Part shown: positions 1 through 7,763 of the stretch, one piece after another
Layout: every line of letters starts with the position of its first letter
How positions within the stretch are numbered: the first letter of the stretch is position 1
NCBI RefSeq assembly: GCF_005696555.1
Contig: NZ_CP040005.1
Span: 1,798,001 to 1,862,000 of the forward strand
Length of the DNA: 64,000 nt
Source: Actinomyces sp. oral taxon 171 str. F0337
Lineage (GTDB): Bacteria; Actinomycetota; Actinomycetes; Actinomycetales; Actinomycetaceae
Direction of reading: 5' to 3'
Notes under the pieces: model-generated
Told to the model about the DNA's origin: nothing
The model's database searches: none
The model's input: the letters and a program-made list of their open reading frames with translations, nothing else
Translations under genes and position numbers: made by a program

Positions 1-217
1 CGTCGACGCGGCAGTAGTTGATGACCTTGCCGTTGGACTGCTCCTTGGCCTCGCGGGTGAGGACCTTGCCGACGACGAGGGGGCCGGTGACGGCCGGCGG
101 AACGATGCGCTCCTCCTCCAGGCCCACGCGGACGAGGTCGGCGGCGAGCTGCTCGGCACTCAGGCCGGTGGGGACGTCGACGTGCTCGCGCAGCCATTCA
201 ATAGGGACGTAGGGCAT
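1..217 (-). CDS. pheT: Phenylalanyl-tRNA synthetase beta subunit, N-terminal 72 residues (gene runs off the window)
   Basis: Seen: an open frame starting with ATG at 217 encodes MPYVPIEWLREHV and continues to the window edge, so the rest of the gene lies before base 1. The start is one base after the pheS stop codon. Known: PheT is the large subunit of the alpha2beta2 enzyme that charges tRNA-Phe. Its N-terminus leads into a tRNA-binding OB fold, and the segment TGPLVVGKVL near residue 44 matches the opening of that fold. Inference: it is co-transcribed and translationally coupled with pheS. Identity is secure from context and the N-terminal sequence. Confidence 0.9.
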   Translation of the reverse strand, partial: MPYVPIEWLREHVDVPTGLSAEQLAADLVRVGLEEERIVPPAVTGPLVVGKVLTREAKEQSNGKVINYCRVD

Positions 218-218
218 G

Positions 219-1304
219 TCAGTTTCCCCTTCCGGTGGTGCCGAACTGCTGGGAGAAGCGGATATCGCCCTCGACGATGTCATGCATGTCGGCGATTCCG
301 TGGCGCAGCATGAGGGTGCGTTCCAGCCCCATGCCGAAGGCGAAGCCCGTGTAGACCTCGGGATCGATGCCACAGGCGGTGAGCACGTTGGGATTGACCA
401 TGCCGCATCCTCCCCACTCGATCCAGCCGGCGCCCCCCTTCTTCTGAGGGAACCACAGGTCCATCTCGGCGCTGGGCTCGGTGAAGGGGAAGAAGGAGGG
501 GCGCAGGCGGGTGCGCGCCTCGGGGCCGAACATGGCCTTGGCGAAGTGGTCGAGGACGCCCTTGAGGTGCGCCATGGTCAGGCCCTTGTCCACGGCCAGG
601 CCCTCGACCTGGTGGAAGACGGGGGTGTGGGTGGCGTCGAGCTCGTCGGAGCGGAAGACCTTGCCGGGGCAGGCCACGTAGATCGGGGGCTGCTGATCGA
701 GCATGACGCGGGCCTGGACAGGTGAGGTGTGGGTGCGCAGCACGAGGTTGGCCGCCTGCCCCTCGTCCGCCCCGACGCTGGCACCGTCGATGTAGAAGGT
801 GTCCTGCATCTGGCGGGCGGGGTGGTCGGCGTCGAAGTTGAGGGCGTCGAAGTCGAACCACTCGTGCTCCACCTCCGGCCCCTCGGCGATGAACCACCCC
901 ATGGAGGTGAAGAAGTCGCAGGCCTCGTCGACGAGGACGTCGAGAGGATGCCGGGCGCCCGTCTGCGTCCGCGAGGTGGGGATGGTGACGTCGACCGCCT
1001 CGGTGCGCAGCATCTCCTCCTCAGCGGCGGCCTCGAGCGTCTCCTGCCTGGCAGTCAGCGCCTTGGCGATGCGCCCGCGAGCGCCCCCCAGGAGCTTTCC
1101 GGCGGTGGGCTTGTCCGCCTTGTCCAGGGTGCCGATGAGTCGGTTGGCCAGGGTCAGTGGTGAGGTATCGCCGGTGTGGGCCAGGCGGGCCTCCTTGAGC
1201 TCGGCGAGGGTGCCGGCTGTGGCGAAGGCGGCCAGGGCCTCTTCGACGGCGGCATTGATGCCGGCCTCGTCCAGGGGCGAGAGCGCGCCGGGAGCGTCAG
1301 TCAT
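219..1304 (-). CDS. pheS: Phenylalanyl-tRNA synthetase alpha subunit
   Basis: A 361-residue class II aminoacyl-tRNA synthetase subunit of normal length. Seen: an alpha-helical N-terminal region (about residues 1-100) that would bind tRNA as a coiled coil, then the catalytic domain with [21 protein letters not shown] and [19 protein letters not shown]. The motif 3 segment [15 protein letters not shown] lies close to the C-terminus. ATG at 1304 is preceded by GGAAGG eight bases upstream, which supports this start. Role: together with PheT it activates phenylalanine and transfers it to tRNA-Phe. It forms an operon with pheT and is divergent from the MerR-family gene at 1490. Confidence 0.97.
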   Translation of the reverse strand: MTDAPGALSPLDEAGINAAVEEALAAFATAGTLAELKEARLAHTGDTSPLTLANRLIGTLDKADKPTAGKLLGGARGRIAKALTARQETLEAAAEEEMLRTEAVDVTIPTSRTQTGARHPLDVLVDEACDFFTSMGWFIAEGPEVEHEWFDFDALNFDADHPARQMQDTFYIDGASVGADEGQAANLVLRTHTSPVQARVMLDQQPPIYVACPGKVFRSDELDATHTPVFHQVEGLAVDKGLTMAHLKGVLDHFAKAMFGPEARTRLRPSFFPFTEPSAEMDLWFPQKKGGAGWIEWGGCGMVNPNVLTACGIDPEVYTGFAFGMGLERTLMLRHGIADMHDIVEGDIRFSQQFGTTGRGN

Positions 1305-1342
1305 ATGCGGTGCCTTCCACCAGGTGTCTCCGGGGTTGTCCG

Positions 1343-1352
1343 CCCTTAAGGG
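1343..1352. repeat. Perfect 10-bp palindrome CCCTTAAGGG upstream of pheS
   Basis: The self-complementary sequence lies about 40 bases upstream of the pheS start in the pheS/MerR divergent intergenic region (1305-1489). On the minus strand TACCCT next to it could serve as a weak -10 element for pheS. I see no T-box-like structure here. Function is unknown and a chance palindrome is possible. Confidence 0.3.
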
Positions 1353-1452
1353 TAGTCCGCGCCGTCGCGAGGGCGTAAATCGTCTCGCCGGCGGGGGCGA
1401 GGGCCTCCTTCCGCCCGGTTGAGGTCTGGGGTACGCCGTGGACCGGTGGGAC

Positions 1453-1483
1453 TTGACGGTGACGTTACGTCACCTGCTGAGAT
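1453..1483 (+). promoter_or_regulatory. MerR-type promoter with 15-bp palindrome in a 19-bp spacer
   Basis: Seen: a -35 element TTGACG (1453-1458) and a -10-like TGAGAT (1478-1483) separated by 19 bp. The spacer contains the perfect palindrome GTGACGTTACGTCAC (1459-1473). Known: MerR-family activators bind palindromes inside over-long 19-20 bp spacers and twist the DNA to align the two elements. The MerR gene begins seven bases after the -10 and has no SD, so the transcript is probably leaderless. Inference: this is the autoregulated promoter of the MerR-ABC operon. Confidence 0.7.
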
Positions 1484-1489
1484 GGGTTT

Positions 1490-2353
1490 ATGCACGTCAA
1501 GGAGCTTGCCCGGATCGCCGGGACCACGCCGAGGGCGGTGCGTCACTACCACCACCTGGGTCTGTTGGAGATTCCGCCCACGGTGCGAGGGCGGCGCGAG
1601 TACGGCGTCGAGCACGTGGCCCGTCTGATGCGGATCCGGTGGTTGGCCGACGGTGGACTGTCGCTGACACAGGTGGCTGAGATGCTCGCCTCGGACACGA
1701 TCGGCACCGATCAGGACTCCCGCCGCGAGGCGGTGCTGCGCGATCTGTGGGCCACTCGGGGCACGATCGAGGCGCAGCAGCGCAGCCTGGCCGAGCAGGC
1801 CTCCCGGGTCGATGAGCTCATCGCCCGGGTGGAGCGCGGTGAGGGCCTGTCCCCCGCTCCCAGTGCCCTGACGCGTTTCTATGACGACATCGAGGCTCGG
1901 ATCGCCCGGCTGGGCGGCAGTGTGCGAGTGCTGAGGGCCGAGCGCCAGATGATGGTGGTGCTCGCCTCTCTGGGCATGGTGCCCGACAGTGCGATCCCCT
2001 TCATCGAAGGGCTGGACGAGGATGATCGCGAGCTGTCCGCTCAGCAGGTCATGGACTTCACCCGTCTGGCAACGCTGAGCGAGAACGAGGGCCTCGCCGA
2101 GGCTCACCGGCTGGCGCAGAACAGCTGGGGGCTCGCGTCCCGCCACAAGGAGCACGCCCTGGCCGTCCTGAACGACCTGCCCTCGGGCGCTCTGGGGCGC
2201 GCCATGTGGCGGCTCACCCACGTGCTGGCCACCTCCAGCTACCCCCATCCGGCTCAGCAGGCCTTCGTGGCTGAGCTCATGGAGCTCATGCTCACCGATC
2301 CGGACTTCGCCGCAACTATCCGCCGCTCGGCGGGAGAGGAGCCAGCGCTATGA
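1490..2353 (+). CDS. MerR-family transcriptional regulator
   Basis: A 287-residue protein. Seen: residues 1-70 form a typical MerR winged helix (VKELARIAGTTPRAVRHYHH, then a LxEIPPTVRGRREY wing). A helical linker follows, and then a long C-terminal region of about 170 residues without a motif I recognise, probably the effector-sensing part. Its stop overlaps the start of the ABC ATPase gene (ATGA), and a MerR-type promoter lies directly in front of it. Inference: it senses a small toxic molecule and activates the adjacent exporter and itself. There is no cysteine pattern typical of metal-sensing MerR proteins, so a drug-like ligand is more likely. The start is the first ATG, probably leaderless. 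Confidence 0.88.
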   Translation: MHVKELARIAGTTPRAVRHYHHLGLLEIPPTVRGRREYGVEHVARLMRIRWLADGGLSLTQVAEMLASDTIGTDQDSRREAVLRDLWATRGTIEAQQRSLAEQASRVDELIARVERGEGLSPAPSALTRFYDDIEARIARLGGSVRVLRAERQMMVVLASLGMVPDSAIPFIEGLDEDDRELSAQQVMDFTRLATLSENEGLAEAHRLAQNSWGLASRHKEHALAVLNDLPSGALGRAMWRLTHVLATSSYPHPAQQAFVAELMELMLTDPDFAATIRRSAGEEPAL

Positions 2354-3354
2354 GAGGCGAGGCAAAGAAGGCACCGGGCACGTCAGCAGCATCTGGCGCG
2401 GGCTCGGATCAGCCCACGACGGGCTCTCCTCCCGCCGCGGTCCGTGATCTCGGAGGCAGGGCTGAGGCACCGGTGCTCGTGCGCGGTCTGGTCAAGCACT
2501 TCAGGCACTTCAGGGCGCTCGATGGCCTGGACCTGGAGGTGGAGGCGGGCAGCGTCCACGGCTTCCTCGGTCCCAACGGGGCGGGTAAGTCCACAACGAT
2601 CCGTATCCTGCTGGGGCTCTACCGGCCCGACGACGGAAGCGTGAGAGTGCTGGGCCGCGAGCCATGGCGACAGGCCGCGGTCATCAACCGGCAGGTCTCC
2701 TATGTTCCCGGTGATGTGGCGCTGTGGCCGCCCCTGACCGGCGGCCAGGTGCTTGACACCCTGGCAGGACTGCGCGGAGCGCGCGACACCGATCGGGAGG
2801 CCGAGCTCATCGAGCGCTTCGATCTCGACCCGACCAAGCGGGTACGGACCTACTCCAAGGGGAACCGGCAGAAGGTGGCGCTCGTGGCCGCCCTGGCGGC
2901 ACCGACGAGTCTGCTCGTGCTCGACGAGCCCACCAGCGGTCTGGATCCGCTCATGGAGCGGGTCTTCACCGAGGAGATCACCAGAGCCGCCGGCGAGGGC
3001 CGTACAGTTCTGCTCTCCAGCCACATCCTGGCCGAGGTCCAGGGCCTGTGCAGCGCGGTGACGATCATCAAGGGCGGCCGCGTGGTCGAGCACGGCGACC
3101 TGGGAACGCTGCGGCGGCTGTCGCTCACGCACATTGAGATGAGTGCTCCGACCGCTGAGGTCGGGGCCGTCTCGCAGGCGCTGGGGGCCATGGGGCTCGA
3201 TGTCGTCGAGGACGGTGGCCGTCTCAGCCTTGAGGTGCCGGCGGAGCAGGTACCAACGGTGCTGAGCCTCGTGGGTGAGCACCGGATTCAGGACGTTACC
3301 TGTGAGCCGGCCAGTCTGGAGGATCTCTTCCTGCGTCACTACGAGGAGGCCTGA
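2350..3354 (+). CDS. ABC exporter ATP-binding protein
   Basis: 334 residues. Seen: Walker A GPNGAGKST at 74-82, a divergent signature YSKGNRQKV at 168-176 where LSGGQ is usual, Walker B LLVLDEP at 188-194, and the H-loop histidine in LLSSH at 225. The first 40 residues are a low-complexity Ala/Gly/Pro extension before the fold, and the C-terminal 90 residues resemble the regulatory tail of drug-export ATPases. The gene overlaps the MerR gene by four bases and the permease gene by one base (TGATG). Inference: it energises export through the permease at 3354-5042. The substrate is probably an antibiotic or similar compound, but this cannot be read from sequence. Confidence 0.9.
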   Translation: MRGEAKKAPGTSAASGAGSDQPTTGSPPAAVRDLGGRAEAPVLVRGLVKHFRHFRALDGLDLEVEAGSVHGFLGPNGAGKSTTIRILLGLYRPDDGSVRVLGREPWRQAAVINRQVSYVPGDVALWPPLTGGQVLDTLAGLRGARDTDREAELIERFDLDPTKRVRTYSKGNRQKVALVAALAAPTSLLVLDEPTSGLDPLMERVFTEEITRAAGEGRTVLLSSHILAEVQGLCSAVTIIKGGRVVEHGDLGTLRRLSLTHIEMSAPTAEVGAVSQALGAMGLDVVEDGGRLSLEVPAEQVPTVLSLVGEHRIQDVTCEPASLEDLFLRHYEEA

Positions 3355-5042
3355 TGAGTGTCAGCACAGCGGCGTCGGCACCGACAGGTGGTGCAGGCGG
3401 CCCCGTGCCCGGCAGGCATGGTGCGGACGGTGGTGGCGCCCTGTCCGGATGGGTCGTGTACCTGCGGATCGCGTTCAGGCGTTTCCGGGTTCAGATCGTG
3501 GCATGGGTCCTGCCCCTGTGGCTCCTGGTCGGTGTCACCGCACCGAGCTACGAGAGCGTCTACCCCTCACTGGAGTCCCGGACGGTACTCATCGACCAGA
3601 TGCGCAAGTCTCCGGGGACGCGTCTGCTCTACGGATACGTCCCGACTCCTGGCCGGCTCGGGCAGCTCCTGCAGTGGGAGACCGGGACCTTTCTGCTCGT
3701 GTGCACCGCGCTCATGGCGATCATGCTGACCTGCCGGATGCTGCGGGGGGACGAGGATGAGGGGCTCATCGAGGTCCTGCGGTCCACCGGTGCCGGCAGG
3801 GCGGTTCCGCATGCGGTCCCGGTGATGGTGGTCTGGACGGCTGTCGGCGGCCTGTCTGCAGGAGTCGGAGGCATTCTGACCTGGCAGACCAGGAGCATTG
3901 CGGAGCTGACGGTCTCCGGGGCCTGGGCGCTGGCCGGAACGATCTGCGTGAGCGGCTGGGCGTTCACGGGTGCTGCTGCGGTGGCCTGCCAACTGGGACG
4001 CCACCTGGGCCAGGCCAGGGGCCTGTCGATGGTCGCGCTCGCACTCGCCTTCGTGATGCGGGTGAGTGCTGACCAGATCTCTGACGCCGGCGGCTCGGAC
4101 TGGCTCAGGTGGCTGACTCCTCTGGGCTGGCGCGACCTCGTGCGCCCGTACTCCGACGATCGGTTCACAGTGCTCTCGGTGTGCTGCGCCGTTGCGGTCG
4201 CGCTGGCGCTCGGTGCCATGGTGCTCGCAATGCGCCGTGAGTACCTGGACGGCTATCTGCCCGACCTCGGCTCGTCTCGGCGTCGGTGGCGGGTGCGGGG
4301 CCATATGGATCTGCTCGGGCGCCTGTCGTGGCGCGGTCTCGTCGGCTGGGTCCTGGCCTCAACGGGTCTTGCGCTCCTGTACGGATCCGTCTCGGGCAGC
4401 GTCAAGGATCTGCTGGCCCCCGGTTCGCCGACGGCGTCCTGGGTAGGCAAGGTCGCCGTGGGTTCCCCGGTGGAGCAGTTCATGTCCCTCATGACAGTGG
4501 TGACGGTGCTGCTCGTGGCTGTAGCGGTGTTACGGCGGGTGAACTGGTTGGCAGGTCTGGAGCGCGCGGGCCTGATGGAGATCGAGCTCGCTGCTGGAGT
4601 CAGTCGTGGACGCGTGTTCCTCTCCCAGGTTCTGTACGCGCTGATCGAGTCGATGGTCCTGCTGCTCGCCTCGGCAGCGGTCCTTGCGGCGACGACGGCG
4701 ACTCAGCTCACGGACGACCACGCCGTGGCGCGGTCCTTCGTGTTCACGGTGAGCCAGCTGCCCGGTATGGTGGCGGCCATCGGGATCGCGGCCGCCCTGG
4801 TGGGTCTGGCGCCGAGACTGACCGGCATGTCCTGGGCGATCATGGCCTGGAGCGGCTTCGCCCAGTTCTTCGGCGGGCTCGTGGAGCTCGAGGACTGGGC
4901 CAAGGACCTCAGTGTGCTCGGACACCATCTCGACGTCGTCGGCTCACCTGACTGGAAACCCTTGGCCGTCCAGACGGCGGTGGGACTCACCGGCATCATG
5001 ATCGGACTGGTCGCCTACACCCGCCGCGACCTGCCCTCCTGA
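3354..5042 (+). CDS. ABC-2 type exporter permease, two-half membrane protein
   Basis: 562 residues with around twelve hydrophobic segments arranged in two similar halves, for example IVAWVLPLWLLVGV near residue 50 and VGLTGIMIGLVAY near the C-terminus. The length and layout fit the large ABC-2 permeases of actinobacterial drug exporters that pair with a single ATPase. The start codon overlaps the ATPase stop by one base, so the two are surely co-translated. The last 156 bp, including the stop codon, are repeated almost exactly at 6591-6746 (one difference, GCG to ACG), which marks a rearrangement just downstream. Membrane location is certain; substrate is unknown. Confidence 0.87.
   Translation: MSVSTAASAPTGGAGGPVPGRHGADGGGALSGWVVYLRIAFRRFRVQIVAWVLPLWLLVGVTAPSYESVYPSLESRTVLIDQMRKSPGTRLLYGYVPTPGRLGQLLQWETGTFLLVCTALMAIMLTCRMLRGDEDEGLIEVLRSTGAGRAVPHAVPVMVVWTAVGGLSAGVGGILTWQTRSIAELTVSGAWALAGTICVSGWAFTGAAAVACQLGRHLGQARGLSMVALALAFVMRVSADQISDAGGSDWLRWLTPLGWRDLVRPYSDDRFTVLSVCCAVAVALALGAMVLAMRREYLDGYLPDLGSSRRRWRVRGHMDLLGRLSWRGLVGWVLASTGLALLYGSVSGSVKDLLAPGSPTASWVGKVAVGSPVEQFMSLMTVVTVLLVAVAVLRRVNWLAGLERAGLMEIELAAGVSRGRVFLSQVLYALIESMVLLLASAAVLAATTATQLTDDHAVARSFVFTVSQLPGMVAAIGIAAALVGLAPRLTGMSWAIMAWSGFAQFFGGLVELEDWAKDLSVLGHHLDVVGSPDWKPLAVQTAVGLTGIMIGLVAYTRRDLPS
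4887..5042 (+). repeat. Direct repeat, copy 1 (permease 3' end)
   Basis: These 156 bases form the intact end of the exporter permease gene. They match 6591-6746 at 155 of 156 positions when read by eye; the only difference is G at 4977 versus A at 6681. Homology begins and ends abruptly: the flanks differ completely, and the right edge is exactly the stop codon TGA. Confidence 0.97.
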
Positions 5043-5098
5043 CTCAACTTGCTGTTCTTGCAGTCATTCGAATCCGACATATCACCATCAAGAGTATC

Positions 5099-5560
5099 AT
5101 GAATAAAATAAACGCCTTTATCGGACAGTGGAACACACATGAATCAGGCATCGTCACTTTCCCTTCCGGCACACAAATAAGAGGGCGACCTATCCGTTAC
5201 TACAAAACAAGTAGGGACTCGCCAGACCACATTCTCATCTTGTCAAGTTTTTACCCACGCCATCCCCCTGAAGCGGAAATCCGCTGGATCAAATGGCCGG
5301 ACTTCTGCCTCCCAGTCAACAAGCTCGAAGCGCGCCACGCACTGGAACTAACCCTCGAGAGGGCAACATATTCCAGGGTCGACATAGCATGCCGCGGGGG
5401 TGTGGGGCGAACAGGCACCGCGCTAGCATGCATTGCAATACTTGACGGAATGGACCCAGTCAGCGCATTGAAGTTCATACGAGACACTTACCACCCGCGA
5501 GCAGCGGAGACGCCCTGGCAGCGGCGGTACATCTCAAACTTTGCACCTACGCCCTCATAG
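5099..5560 (+). CDS. Protein-tyrosine/dual-specificity phosphatase-like protein
   Basis: 153 residues. Seen: the CX5R phosphatase signature CRGGVGRTG, with catalytic Cys98 and Arg104, and a WPD-loop triplet at 66-68 giving general acid Asp68. These are all the catalytic residues of a cysteine phosphatase. The protein is short and cytoplasmic. The gene is visibly more AT-rich than its neighbours (start ATGAATAAAATAAAC, many AAA/ATA codons), which suggests acquisition by transfer. AAGAG six bases upstream may be its ribosome site. It lies between the two copies of the 156-bp repeat. Known: such enzymes dephosphorylate Tyr/Ser/Thr or small phosphates. The substrate here is unknown. Confidence 0.8.
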   Translation: MNKINAFIGQWNTHESGIVTFPSGTQIRGRPIRYYKTSRDSPDHILILSSFYPRHPPEAEIRWIKWPDFCLPVNKLEARHALELTLERATYSRVDIACRGGVGRTGTALACIAILDGMDPVSALKFIRDTYHPRAAETPWQRRYISNFAPTPS

Positions 5561-5908
5561 CAGATAAGTCGCACCGGCCAGATGAAGAACGGCAGCAGCA
5601 AGAGGAATCACCACCATTCCCGGCACACGGTGCACGACACCGATCAGCATATCTCCAAGCTGAGCGGCCGCCGCCGCGGCTAGGACGAGCACAGTTGACG
5701 ACTGGGCAGGATCCAGCCAGACGACGACTGCGACCAGCACACCGAGCGGAATACTGCGGGCCGCATACATCGCCGGATAGAAACGTCCACCTTTCCCTCT
5801 ATGTCCCAGCAGCGGGGCGAGCGTCTGCGGGCGGATCACCGCGACGGCTCAGAACCCCGCCGAGACGACTCCTAGTAACGAGTTCAGCACCGCCAACCAC
5901 CATGGCAT
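5555..5908 (-). pseudogene. DUF4267-like small membrane protein, interrupted by an in-frame stop
   Basis: The reading frame from ATG 5908 encodes MPWWLAVLNSLLGVVSAGF, then TGA at 5851-5849, then continues in frame as AVAVIRPQTLAPLLG and on to 5555 with two further hydrophobic segments (about 113 residues without the stop). The resumed part alone would need a GTG start at 5839. Hydrophobicity continues across the stop, so this is most simply a gene with a nonsense mutation or a sequencing error. The likely family (small four-helix DUF4267 membrane proteins, often next to MarR or TetR genes) is judged from pattern only. It is divergent from the MarR gene at 5960 and overlaps the phosphatase gene tail. 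Confidence 0.6.
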
Positions 5909-5959
5909 GAGGCCCCTATCGTTCATTGCTGAATCATTCTCTAGCGTATCGTTGGTCTC

Positions 5960-6394
5960 ATGAGCAGACAAGATGGCCACATCATCCTGGCTTCGACGTG
6001 CTTCCAGCTCGGCGTCGCCGGCAGCCGGATCACCCAGTCGTTCTCAAGACGTATTGAGCGCACCGGTCTGACCCACAAGCAGGTGGGACTGCTCGCCGTC
6101 GTCGACGCCGGACTGGCGAGCTCCCAGCGTGAGATCGCCGCGCAGCTCGGTGTCGCCCCGAGCCTGGTCGTGTCGCTGGTTGACCAGCTCGTCAACATCG
6201 GCGCCGTGCGCAGGGAGCGCAGTCGGAACGACCGTCGGGTGCAGACCATCGAGATCACCAACGAAGGGCGTAGGCTGTTGAAGACTGCCACCGTCGTCGT
6301 CGAGAAACTTGACGACGACCTGCGCAAGCTCCTCTCCCCCAACGATCAACAGGCCTTGGACAGGCTCCTACCCTCACTCCTTCAGCCTCTGTGA
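5960..6394 (+). CDS. MarR-family transcriptional regulator
   Basis: 144 residues, the usual MarR length. Seen: a helical N-terminus, a winged helix-turn-helix (SSQREIAAQLGVAPSLVVSLVD at about 53-74) and the wing segment RRERSRNDRRVQTIEIT at about 84-100, then a C-terminal dimerisation helix. It is divergent from the broken DUF4267-like gene, with 51 bases between the starts. That gap contains two copies of ATCGTT and the short palindrome GAATCATTC, either of which could be part of an operator. Inference: it represses the divergent membrane gene and itself. It lies inside the repeat-flanked insert. No SD is visible before the ATG. Confidence 0.82.
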   Translation: MSRQDGHIILASTCFQLGVAGSRITQSFSRRIERTGLTHKQVGLLAVVDAGLASSQREIAAQLGVAPSLVVSLVDQLVNIGAVRRERSRNDRRVQTIEITNEGRRLLKTATVVVEKLDDDLRKLLSPNDQQALDRLLPSLLQPL

Positions 6395-6590
6395 CCACGG
6401 GACAAAACAAGGCGTAGCCCAGGCCCGTTCACCAGCTTCCAACACAAGGACAGCACACACTCCTGCAATGGATATGCTCCCGGTGTTGCGGCAGCACCCA
6501 CTGCCGAAGTGACGACGTCATAGCAGCCAAAAGTGCCTGAGATGCACAGAGCGCGGTTGCCGAACCTCACCACACCCCAGCCGACGCGGA
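6395..6590. other. Non-coding stretch between the MarR gene and repeat copy 2
   Basis: No convincing gene on either strand, no strong hairpin and no transposase or integrase remnant was found. With the adjacent truncated permease fragment and the hydrolase leader (to 6912), it forms about 500 bases without an intact gene. It is the right-hand part of the insert. Confidence 0.6.
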
Positions 6591-6746
6591 CTCGAGGACT
6601 GGGCCAAGGACCTCAGTGTGCTCGGACACCATCTCGACGTCGTCGGCTCACCTGACTGGAAACCCTTGGCCGTCCAGACGACGGTGGGACTCACCGGCAT
6701 CATGATCGGACTGGTCGCCTACACCCGCCGCGACCTGCCCTCCTGA
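6591..6746 (+). repeat. Direct repeat, copy 2: orphan 3' fragment of the ABC permease gene
   Basis: These 156 bases repeat 4887-5042 with one substitution (A at 6681), which would change Ala to Thr in the permease reading frame. The fragment keeps the native stop codon but has no start, so it is a gene remnant. It forms the right boundary of the phosphatase/DUF4267/MarR insert. Near-identity suggests a recent event or gene conversion. Confidence 0.95.
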
Positions 6747-6833
6747 ATGCCATCACCACAGCCCGCCTCCGGCCCTCTACCCAGCGGCGCCTTGCAAACT
6801 GCACCATAATGACTGAACGCTCTCCCGCCCCGC

Positions 6834-6862
6834 TTTACTGTCGCGATTGCTCGTGCTAGCGT
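6834..6862 (+). promoter_or_regulatory. Promoter candidate for the secreted hydrolase
   Basis: TTTACT (6834-6839) and TAGCGT (6857-6862) are separated by 17 bp, with TG one base before the -10 (extended -10). A transcript would start near 6869, giving a leader of about 45 bases that includes the AGGAGA ribosome site. Confidence 0.45.
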
Positions 6863-6912
6863 CCCATTACCCCGACGCAGACAGCAACACCATCACACGA
6901 GGAGAATCACTG

Positions 6913-7716
6913 ATGGCAAGGCTCATTTCCCGGCGTCATACCCTTGGTCTGCCGCTTGCTCTCGCAGCGAGCGCCTACATCGGACATAGCACAGGAGCAG
7001 CAGCGGCCACCTCAACAAACAGCAACGATGCTTCCGTTCCTGCAACACGATTCTACGCGGGTCGGAACGGCAGAAAAGGACTGGTCGTCTACCTCGACGG
7101 CGACGGCCAGGAGCTGTATGACAGCGACAGCAACAACACGTCCTCTATCCCCGGCGGCCTTGCTGGAACGGACGGAATCGTTGGTGCCGCAACGAGCCGG
7201 GGCCATGACGTCCTATCCGTTCGCACCCCCAGCGCGGACGGCAAGTGGTGGAGCGGAGACAATGTCAAGTATTTGGCGGACACAATCCAGAGGGAAAGCA
7301 CCAAGCACCGGTGCACCATGGACCAAGTGTGGCTCATCGGCTACTCCGGAGGATCCGAGTTCATCACCCAAAGCTTCTTCCCCGAGTATGCCGAAAGCAT
7401 GAAAGGTGGAGGATTCATTGTCTTCGGTGGAGGCGATGCCCCGAATGACCAGACTGGAATCTCATTCTCCCCCCAGGATCGAAGCAAGTTCTCACTGAAC
7501 TGGGTCACCGGAAAACAGGATTCATCCAAAGAGTATGACGCCCTTGGGAACGCGAAGAAGGGACTGGCCTTCTACAGCTCAGCCCCGAATGTCGCGTTCA
7601 ACAACACGTGGAGCAAATGGCCCGACAACAACCATGAGAACATCACGAAGCACTTCGGCCTCTACGTCGGAGTCGCACTCGACCGACACAAGTGGACCAG
7701 CCTCCTAGCCGGCTGA
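6913..7716 (+). CDS. Secreted alpha/beta-hydrolase-like protein
   Basis: 267 residues counting from the ATG at 6913, chosen because AGGAGA lies just upstream and because the resulting N-terminus is a signal peptide: SRRHTLGL, a hydrophobic stretch, then an Ala-rich cleavage region near residue 32. The paired arginines allow Tat export. Seen: the nucleophile elbow GYSGGSE with Ser145 (GxSxG type), the oxyanion-side segment YLDGDG at 60-65, and candidate histidines at 241 and 247. Known: this arrangement is typical of esterases and related serine hydrolases. The substrate is unknown. It has its own promoter candidate and a shared terminator with the convergent transporter operon. Confidence 0.72.
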   Translation: MARLISRRHTLGLPLALAASAYIGHSTGAAAATSTNSNDASVPATRFYAGRNGRKGLVVYLDGDGQELYDSDSNNTSSIPGGLAGTDGIVGAATSRGHDVLSVRTPSADGKWWSGDNVKYLADTIQRESTKHRCTMDQVWLIGYSGGSEFITQSFFPEYAESMKGGGFIVFGGGDAPNDQTGISFSPQDRSKFSLNWVTGKQDSSKEYDALGNAKKGLAFYSSAPNVAFNNTWSKWPDNNHENITKHFGLYVGVALDRHKWTSLLAG

Positions 7717-7725
7717 CTCCGCCTG

Positions 7726-7763
7726 TGAGGGTGCAGCGATGTTTGTCGCCCGCCCCACCCTCA
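7726..7763. terminator. Bidirectional terminator candidate
   Basis: A perfect 8-bp inverted repeat, TGAGGGTG (7726-7733) and CACCCTCA (7756-7763), lies between two convergent genes. The right arm covers the stop codon of the transporter permease. There is no T-run, as is common in high-GC actinobacteria. Confidence 0.5.

Noticed and set aside
216..1163. Long plus-strand ORFs opposite pheS
   Set aside because: They are shadows of the pheS codon pattern with no start signals.
1305..1489. A T-box leader upstream of pheS
   Set aside because: No AGGGTGG-like T-box sequence or specifier stem was found; only a 10-bp palindrome is present.
5061..5085. A tRNA 3' end or attachment site suggested by TTCGAATCC at the left edge of the insert
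   Set aside because: No acceptor stem, anticodon arm or CCA-side pairing can be built around it, and it is not repeated at the right edge.
5849..5851. TGA in the DUF4267-like frame as a selenocysteine codon
   Set aside because: No selenocysteine insertion hairpin is visible directly after it and the family does not use Sec; a nonsense change is simpler.
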